Below are positions 15,535-20,714 of a DNA stretch of 20,714 nucleotides, in pieces (position 1 is the stretch's first letter; every line of letters starts with the position of its first letter). Origin of the DNA: Eubacterium limosum (GTDB lineage Bacteria > Bacillota > Clostridia > Eubacteriales > Eubacteriaceae); NCBI GenBank assembly GCA_959020865.1, contig CAUEUD010000041.1, positions 1 through 20,714 of the forward strand. Direction: 5' to 3'. A program made the translations under genes and the position numbers. Under the pieces are notes generated by a model. That model was given only the letters and a program-made list of their open reading frames with translations. It did no database searches and was not told where the DNA came from.

Positions 15535-18226
15535 ATGCTGTTTTAGAGAGTTTTCTTTTAATAAGCTTAAAGGTTTCAGAAACAACAATAACCGATAAAC
15601 CTAAAGTAACAATCTTAATCCACATGCTTAAGGATAACGGAACGGTATTATAAAGAATTCCACCAAACTGAGTGATGACCACCTGCAGCATAAAAGTCAG
15701 ACCAAAGACCAGCAGCATCAGACGATTGCTGAAAAAGTTGGAAAAGACACTGGTATCGGTAAGTTCACGGCTGTTAAATGCATTGAACAGATGCATGACC
15801 ACAAAGAGTGTGAACAGAATGGTATACTGTTCTCCTTCAGCACCGCCCAGAATATTGAACAGGGCCTGCATCATAAAAATGATGGAAACAAAAATACCAT
15901 TGCAGGCAATGCGCGAAAGCATACCTTTACTCACAATATTGGAATCCCGAGAGATGGGCTGGCGGTTCATAAGGTCGTCTCGGATCGGTTCAAGGCCCAG
16001 CGTAAGGGCCGGCGGCCCATCCATAATAATGTTGATCCATAAAAGCTGAAGTGCGGTAAATGGCGATTTTAATCCAAGCAAAATACAGGACAGAACCACG
16101 ATAACCGAAGAGAGGTTAACGGTAAGCTGAAACTGGATGAAGCGCTGAAAATTCTCGTAGATCCCACGCCCCCACTGAACAGCTTTGACAATAGTGGAAA
16201 AAGAATCATCAAGCAGCACAATATCACTGGCTTCTTTGGATACCTCTGTTCCGGTAATCCCCATAGCAATGCCCACATCAGCGTTTTTAATGGCTGGCGC
16301 GTCATTGATACCGTCTCCGGTTACAGCGACCACATTCCCCATTTTCTTTAAGGCGTTTACCACTCGCATTTTAACGACAGGAGTGCTTCTGGCAATAACT
16401 TTAATCCTTGGCAACAGCTCAATGAGGCGTTCTTCGCTCAGATCCTCGAGCTTGTGGGCCTCGGCCGCTGCGTCTCCAGGTTTCAGAAGGCCCAGCTCGT
16501 CGGCGATGGCGCGGGCTGTTACAATATTGTCCCCTGTCAGGATTTTTAACTCAATCCCCGCCTTGCGGCAGCGGTTAACCGCTTCATAGACATCCTCGCG
16601 CAGTGGGTCTGTAATGGCGACAAAACCATCAAAAATCATATCAGACTCAATATGTGTACGGCGTTCCTCGTACTCGGTTATTGTCCGAACACCTGAAAGC
16701 GATTTGTGTGAAAAAGCAAGCACACGGCGGGCTTTTTTCTCAAAACCAGTCATTTCTTTTTCAATCTGCTGGATGTGCTCTTCCGAAAAAGGAACAGGCT
16801 GTCCATCAATCATAATATGACTACACTGGCTGATGATCTTTTCAGGACTTCCCTTGGAGTAGGCTACACTTCCCCCATCCCGTTCTACAATGGTCGTCAT
16901 ATTTTTTGTCTCAGAGGAAAACGGAAAAACAAAGGTAATCTTTGCATTTTTACGCAGATCGCTGTAAGATGCACCGTGTGCCTCTGCTTTTTCATAGGCC
17001 ATGATCAACGCACATTCTGTCGGGTTTCCAATAAATTTTGGCTGATCCCCCTGCTCAATATCTGCGGTGCTGTTGATGGTAAAATTCTGGATTAAGGCAT
17101 CATTGTCGAGAATTTTTGGTGTGATCAAATGTCCATCTGAGTAAATATCTGTAACTGTCATGCGATTCTCTGTCAGCGTGCCGGTTTTATCTGAACAGAT
17201 CACATTGATACAGCCAATGGTTTCACAGGCGATCAGTTTTTTTACCAGAGCGTTTTGTCTGGCCATTTTAATAATATTAATGGACAGTGAAACCGCCACA
17301 ATGGTCGGAAGCCCCTCGGGTACCGCTGCAACGATCAGAACGATACTGGTAATAAAAGCTTCAGATACTGTATCCAGATTAAAGGTACCTGTTGAAGCAA
17401 AAATGATCAGCTGAATGACAAAAACAATCGCTGCCGCGGTCGCACCCAGAATTGTAATAAGCTTCCCCAATCGGTCCATCTTTTCCTGAAGTGGTGTAGA
17501 GCCTTTTTCCGTTTTGGATAGCTCGCGTGCAATACTTCCAAACTCAGTACCATCCCCAACCTCAGTCACAACCATGGTGCCGCTGCCTCCGGTTATAAAG
17601 CATCCAGAGTAGAGCATGTTGGCGCGTTCGGCTACCGGAGTCTTAGGATTATCATAAACCAATTCGGCTTCTTTTTTAACCGGAAGGCTCTCTCCCGTCA
17701 AAGAGGATTCATCAATTCTCAGTCCCAGCGACTCGATCACACGGCCGTCAGCAGGGATCATGTCGCCAGTGGCTACCTCCATAATATCCCCGACCACCAA
17801 ATCTTTTTGCGATATCAGGGTAACGCTGCCTCCTCGCATGACCTTGACCTGCACATCCTCATTAATCTGGTTTAACGCCTCGAACGCTTTTTCGCTCCGC
17901 CCTTCCATAATGACGGTAACGCCGACCGCCAGAAAAATAGCGGCAAAAATACCGATACATTCGATGAATTCGGTTTGTCCTCCGGTAAAATAGCGGACAA
18001 AATTAACACCCAGGGTAATTGCAGCTGCCACTAACAGCATAACAATCATGGGTTCTGTTGCCGCATCCCATATCTTTTTGAAAACAGATTTTGGCTTTCC
18101 TTTGGTGAACGCATTAACCCCATGCTTTAAACGGCTTTCCTCGATCTGGTTTTTGCTTAGCCCCAATCCCGGATCGACATTTAACCGTTCAAGCGTCTGA
18201 CTTGTCGTTTCCTGAAATGCTTTCAT
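15533..18226 (-). CDS. P-type cation-exporting ATPase (Ca2+/Mn2+ type P2)
   Basis: This 897-residue membrane pump of the PacL/SERCA-PMCA class moves a divalent cation out of the cytosol with ATP. Order: N-terminal cation-ATPase domain (1-70), membrane helices M1-M2, actuator domain with TGES near 178, M3-M4 with PEGLP near 304, phosphorylation Asp346 in SDKTGTLTEN, nucleotide domain with KGSPE, hinge TGDGINDAPAIK, then M5-M10. M6 carries NIIMDGPPALTLGLEP, with the N and D used for Ca2+/Mn2+ binding. Length is normal and no heavy-metal binding domain is present, so Cu, Zn or Cd export is unlikely. The yybP-ykoY-type riboswitch upstream points to Mn2+ export, as for L. lactis YoaB and S. pneumoniae MgtA. 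The ATG at 18226 has GGAG 8 bases upstream; a preceding TTG is less well spaced. Confidence 0.93.
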   Translation of the reverse strand: MKAFQETTSQTLERLNVDPGLGLSKNQIEESRLKHGVNAFTKGKPKSVFKKIWDAATEPMIVMLLVAAAITLGVNFVRYFTGGQTEFIECIGIFAAIFLAVGVTVIMEGRSEKAFEALNQINEDVQVKVMRGGSVTLISQKDLVVGDIMEVATGDMIPADGRVIESLGLRIDESSLTGESLPVKKEAELVYDNPKTPVAERANMLYSGCFITGGSGTMVVTEVGDGTEFGSIARELSKTEKGSTPLQEKMDRLGKLITILGATAAAIVFVIQLIIFASTGTFNLDTVSEAFITSIVLIVAAVPEGLPTIVAVSLSINIIKMARQNALVKKLIACETIGCINVICSDKTGTLTENRMTVTDIYSDGHLITPKILDNDALIQNFTINSTADIEQGDQPKFIGNPTECALIMAYEKAEAHGASYSDLRKNAKITFVFPFSSETKNMTTIVERDGGSVAYSKGSPEKIISQCSHIMIDGQPVPFSEEHIQQIEKEMTGFEKKARRVLAFSHKSLSGVRTITEYEERRTHIESDMIFDGFVAITDPLREDVYEAVNRCRKAGIELKILTGDNIVTARAIADELGLLKPGDAAAEAHKLEDLSEERLIELLPRIKVIARSTPVVKMRVVNALKKMGNVVAVTGDGINDAPAIKNADVGIAMGITGTEVSKEASDIVLLDDSFSTIVKAVQWGRGIYENFQRFIQFQLTVNLSSVIVVLSCILLGLKSPFTALQLLWINIIMDGPPALTLGLEPIRDDLMNRQPISRDSNIVSKGMLSRIACNGIFVSIIFMMQALFNILGGAEGEQYTILFTLFVVMHLFNAFNSRELTDTSVFSNFFSNRLMLLVFGLTFMLQVVITQFGGILYNTVPLSLSMWIKIVTLGLSVIVVSETFKLIKRKLSKTA

Positions 18227-18358
18227 CAACGATACTCCTTTTTAAATTTTTACCCTGTTAAAAGAGCGTATAGAGATCACAAATTTCTTGGAAATCGGCA
18301 TTTGTTTCGTTACCATTCTTATTCGCTGCCATTTTTCCAAAAAAATAAGCTCAACATC

Positions 18359-18403
18359 AAAAAAGAGACCTCCAGCGTATTCTAAAAATACGCTAAAAGT
18401 CTC
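18359..18403 (-). terminator. Riboswitch expression-platform terminator
   Basis: Minus-strand stem GAGAC (18403-18399), UUUU, AGCGUAUU, loop, AAUACGCU, GGAG, GUCUC, then six T. The UUUU/GGAG section can pair by U-A and G-U, giving about 17 continuous pairs. The left arm reuses the aptamer's GAGAC and the 3' strand of P1, so terminator and folded aptamer exclude each other. It may also end read-through transcripts from the bio operon. Confidence 0.82.
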
Positions 18404-18488
18404 ATTACCTTTGAATAAATAAAGGCGGTAAAACCAGGTGCTCTGCACCAGTATGTTGACTTTACCGTTTCAACTACTCCCTTTTAAC
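18392..18488 (-). promoter_or_regulatory. yybP-ykoY-type (manganese) riboswitch aptamer
   Basis: The minus-strand RNA has the conserved blocks of this class: GGGAGUAG near the 5' end, GUCAACAUACUGG in the middle and GAGACUUUU at the 3' end. Pairings: P1 GUUAAAAG (18488-18481) with CUUUUAGC (18399-18392), 8 bp including one G-U; a 7-bp stem CGGUAAA (18467-18461) with UUUACCG (18432-18426); a GGUGC-AGA-GCACC hairpin (18449-18437); and a CCUUU/AAAGG hairpin (18425-18408). The known class (RF00080) binds Mn2+ and controls Mn exporters including P-type ATPases. Stabilising P1 would block the overlapping terminator, so it is predicted to be an ON switch for excess Mn2+. Confidence 0.85.
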
Positions 18489-18495
18489 AATATCA

Positions 18496-18524
18496 ATTAT
18501 ATCGGAGGTCTCAAATGCTGTCAA
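18496..18524 (-). promoter_or_regulatory. Perfect consensus promoter of the riboswitch-ATPase unit
   Basis: Minus-strand TTGACA (18524-18519), 17 bases, TATAAT (18501-18496), matching the sigma-A consensus at every position. The predicted start, at about 18489, coincides with the first base of aptamer stem P1. The -35 box and part of the spacer lie within the last codons of bioD. Confidence 0.88.
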
Positions 18525-19200
18525 GTAGATTTGCAAGTAAAATTTTTTTAATCGACAAAATATCCAGATCTCCCTGAACTCCACAGACCAGTACTTCCAA
18601 GCCTGTCATCATCTCAATAACTTTTTTATTGTCACGATGTATGGCAGAACTTTCATCAAATCGATTCAGCACAATACAGCGTGTGTCAATTTTCATGCTT
18701 CTGGCATATTCCAGAGTAAGGAGTGTGCTGTTAATGGTCCCAAGCCCGGCATCTGCGACAATCACAATCTCCAACGCCAAAGCTTTTATTACATCCGTCA
18801 GCATAAGCGTCGATCCCTCCAGGTTTAAGGGGCAGATAATACCACCACTCCCCTCCATAACCACATAGTCATAAACGGAGGCTACTTTGTCAAAATCCTG
18901 CAGAATAGGTGCTAGCGTAATACGCTTATTTTCCATCTGCGCCGCCAGATGTGGTGACGCTGGATAATCAAGCAATGTCGTCACTGCCTGGTTAGGCTCA
19001 CCCTTAAGCCCGGCAAAGCGGAATACATAGACCGCGTCTCCTGCAATCCTTTTTCCAGCTTCAACTTCTGTGCCGCTGAGCGCGGCTTTATAATATCCAG
19101 CGTTTATCCCCTGCGCGATGATCCCCTTAATAATTCTGGCGGTGATATAGGTTTTTCCCACATCAGTACCGGTGGCGGTGATAAAAATTCCTTTACACAT
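18511..19200 (-). CDS. bioD: Dethiobiotin synthetase
   Basis: This 229-residue cytosolic enzyme makes dethiobiotin from 7,8-diaminopelargonate, CO2 and ATP, the step before biotin synthase. The Walker A loop TGTDVGKTY (residues 10-18), YYKAALSG (usual KPVQSG) and MEGSGGIICPL (usual VEGAGG) are visible, then a GTINSTLLTLEYAR segment. Length is normal. The start ATG overlaps the bioB stop by eight bases, with GAGGTGAAGG just upstream, so the two are translationally coupled. The 3' end carries the -35 of the downstream riboswitch promoter, which constrains the last codons on the minus strand. I see no separate terminator after it; the riboswitch terminator may serve. Confidence 0.96.
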   Translation of the reverse strand: MCKGIFITATGTDVGKTYITARIIKGIIAQGINAGYYKAALSGTEVEAGKRIAGDAVYVFRFAGLKGEPNQAVTTLLDYPASPHLAAQMENKRITLAPILQDFDKVASVYDYVVMEGSGGIICPLNLEGSTLMLTDVIKALALEIVIVADAGLGTINSTLLTLEYARSMKIDTRCIVLNRFDESSAIHRDNKKVIEMMTGLEVLVCGVQGDLDILSIKKILLANLLDSI

Positions 19201-20161
19201 TAGCCTTCACCTCAAACCCGAGAGTCTTAATCATGGCGATATCTTCATGCGTGGTAATCCCGGCTGTGGTAAGCATATCCCCTGAAATCGCTGCATTCAC
19301 ACCGCTTTTCATCAGACGCTTTCCCTTATCTGGAAACAGTGCACGCCCCCCGGCCAGACGGAGTTGTGCTTTTGGTAAAATAAAGCGAAAAATGGCGGCT
19401 GTGCGGACTATTTCATCATAGGCAAGGGGGGTTCTGCCCTCAAGAGGCGTTCCGGGAATCGGGCTTAGCACGTTGAGCGGCACCGAACCCACATCGAGCT
19501 GTTTCAGAGTAAAGGCCATATCAATACGATCCTCCATGGATTCACCGAGGCCGATAATACCCCCACTGCATACTTCAAGCCCTGCTCTCTTGGCATCTTT
19601 GATGACAGCTTTTTTCTCCGAATAGGTGTGTGTTGTGCAGATTTTCGCAAAAAATCTCTCTGAGGTTTCAAGATTATTATGATAACGCGTTACACCAGCC
19701 TTTCTAAGCTTTAAAAGCGCTTCATAGCTCAGAAGCCCATGAGATGCACAGAGTCCCATTGGGGTTGTCTTTGCGAGCTTTCTATATATACGGCAGACTG
19801 CGTCCACCTCCTCATCCTCAAGCCGTTTTCCAGAGGTCACAATCGAAAAACGGTGGACACCCTGATGATAATTTGACAGGGCACTTTCCACCACAGTTTC
19901 TTCTGGAAGCAGTTGATACTCATCCACACAAGTGTTAAACCATGCAGACTGAGCGCAGTAAGCACAGTTTTCGCTGCATCGTCCGCTTTTTCCATTAATG
20001 ATGGTACACAGATTAAAATCTCTGCCACAGAATTGTTCTCTAAGCTCGTCTGCGTATGTGCTCAGTGCTTCAGTATTGGAACGGTACACCAGATCCAGCG
20101 CTTCCTCCCTGCTGATCTCATAACCACATTTTATTTTCTCTGTTAAATCACCAATATTCAT
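19193..20161 (-). CDS. bioB: Biotin synthase
   Basis: This 322-residue radical SAM enzyme inserts sulfur into dethiobiotin to form biotin. The [4Fe-4S] motif CxxxCxxC is Cys62, Cys66 and Cys69 in GRCSENCAYC. Also seen are YHNNLETS, CSGGIIGLGES and the C-terminal LAGGRALF, which are typical of BioB and supply SAM and auxiliary cluster contacts. The start at 20161 is chosen over an ATG one codon earlier because AGGAGG would be only 2 bases from the earlier one; the chosen ATG shares one base with the bioY stop. It lies between bioY and bioD in a coupled operon. Confidence 0.97.
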   Translation of the reverse strand: MNIGDLTEKIKCGYEISREEALDLVYRSNTEALSTYADELREQFCGRDFNLCTIINGKSGRCSENCAYCAQSAWFNTCVDEYQLLPEETVVESALSNYHQGVHRFSIVTSGKRLEDEEVDAVCRIYRKLAKTTPMGLCASHGLLSYEALLKLRKAGVTRYHNNLETSERFFAKICTTHTYSEKKAVIKDAKRAGLEVCSGGIIGLGESMEDRIDMAFTLKQLDVGSVPLNVLSPIPGTPLEGRTPLAYDEIVRTAAIFRFILPKAQLRLAGGRALFPDKGKRLMKSGVNAAISGDMLTTAGITTHEDIAMIKTLGFEVKANV

Positions 20162-20706
20162 CATATCCTCCTCAGTAATGGTTTTATCCTGTGCGCCAGC
20201 CCCGCGCCAATAAAACAGAGCAGGATATCTCCGGGAAGATCAAGGGGAAAACAGGATAAAAGAACAATGCTCCACGGTGTCGGCTCTGCCATATAGAAAT
20301 TAAGGATCATATACTTGTAGACCAAACCGATAGCATAGGCGGCCAAAAGTCCACCAAAGGCCGCCAAAAGATAGCGGCCATCGTTCTGTTTCTGCCCTCT
20401 CTGAATGATAAAGCCTGCAACCCACGCCGCAAGGATAAAACCGAGCAGATAGCCAAAGCTCGGCCTGAAAATATATTGGATGCCGCCGCCTGCCGCAAAC
20501 ACCGGAAATCCCACAAGGCCCACCAATACATAAACACTTACCGATAAGGCACCGCGGGCAGAACCCAAAAGCATACCTGCAAGCAGCACAAACAAAAACT
20601 GCAGCGTAAAATAATCCATATAGGGCACCGGGACCTGTATGAAGGCACCGATCGCCGCCAACGCGGCAAACAATGCACATTGCACCATAGACCGTGTTTT
20701 TGTCAT
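20161..20706 (-). CDS. bioY: BioY, biotin ECF transporter S component
   Basis: This 181-residue membrane protein has six predicted helices and the BioY signature GGGIQYIFRPSFGYLLGF. It binds biotin outside the cell and works with an EcfAA'T module (not in this window) or alone at low rate in some species. The start ATG is only 8 bases from the window edge, so its promoter, ribosome binding site and any BirA operator are not visible. Its last codons contain the AGGAGG that serves bioB. The operon order bioY-bioB-bioD couples uptake to the last two synthetic steps. Confidence 0.95.
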   Translation of the reverse strand: MTKTRSMVQCALFAALAAIGAFIQVPVPYMDYFTLQFLFVLLAGMLLGSARGALSVSVYVLVGLVGFPVFAAGGGIQYIFRPSFGYLLGFILAAWVAGFIIQRGQKQNDGRYLLAAFGGLLAAYAIGLVYKYMILNFYMAEPTPWSIVLLSCFPLDLPGDILLCFIGAGLAHRIKPLLRRI

Positions 20707-20714
20707 TGTTGTTT

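Noticed and set aside
18242..18448. 68-codon minus-strand frame in the ATPase leader
   Set aside because: It runs through the riboswitch and terminator, has no convincing ribosome binding site, and its composition is unlike the real genes.
18359..18488. NiCo (czcD) or magnesium riboswitch instead of yybP-ykoY
   Set aside because: The conserved blocks GGGAGUAG, CAACAUACU and GAGACUUUU match yybP-ykoY, and neither the repeated NiCo four-way-junction sequences nor the M-box blocks are visible.

Overview
The window looks like chromosomal DNA from an anaerobic Bacillota (Clostridia) species. The best guess is the Eubacteriaceae, close to Eubacterium limosum or Acetobacterium. That placement is inference from protein style: a long clostridial citrate synthase, a split ThrE exporter, a PanT-like ECF component beside coaBC, a bioY-bioB-bioD operon and an FmdE-family protein. 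Base composition is moderate with AT-rich intergenic DNA, strong Shine-Dalgarno sites and classical sigma-A promoters. I saw no rRNA, tRNA, CRISPR array, insertion sequence or phage gene.

Layout. (1) 11-1460: two terminators, then a monocistronic minus-strand citrate synthase with its own promoter. (2) 1540-8215, minus strand: a compact six-gene unit read as histidine kinase, NarL-type response regulator, Swi2/Snf2 ATPase, Crp/Fnr-family regulator, YgjP-like zinc metalloprotease and DUF1905 protein, closed by an intrinsic terminator. (3) 8384-11628, plus strand: a divergent ABC-2 exporter (one ATPase, two permeases). A near-perfect dyad at 8299-8325 lies between the two divergent units and is the likely response-regulator operator. 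The gene content resembles the Bacillus LnrJK/LnrLMN antibiotic-resistance modules. (4) 11671-12198: an FmdE-family zinc-ribbon protein. (5) 12280-12900: an ECF S component, probably PanT, divergent from coaBC at 13076. (6) 13076-15510: coaBC plus a two-subunit ThrE-type exporter. (7) 15533-18226: a P-type ATPase with an approximately 260-nt leader that carries a yybP-ykoY-type (manganese) riboswitch, a terminator switch and a perfect consensus promoter. (8) 18511-20706: bioY-bioB-bioD, at the right edge.

Working together. The kinase/regulator pair probably senses envelope stress or an antimicrobial and switches on the ABC exporter. The Snf2, Crp-type and protease genes would then be made with the sensor. 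The PanT-like importer feeds pantothenate to CoaBC for coenzyme A synthesis. BioY, BioB and BioD cover vitamer uptake and the last two steps of biotin synthesis. The riboswitch-controlled ATPase is best read as a Mn2+ (possibly Ca2+) exporter turned on by excess Mn2+.

The most notable signals are the complete promoter-aptamer-terminator architecture at 18359-18524, the 27-bp operator between the divergent transcription units, and the unusual joining of a two-component system with a Snf2 ATPase, Crp-family regulator and metalloprotease in one operon.
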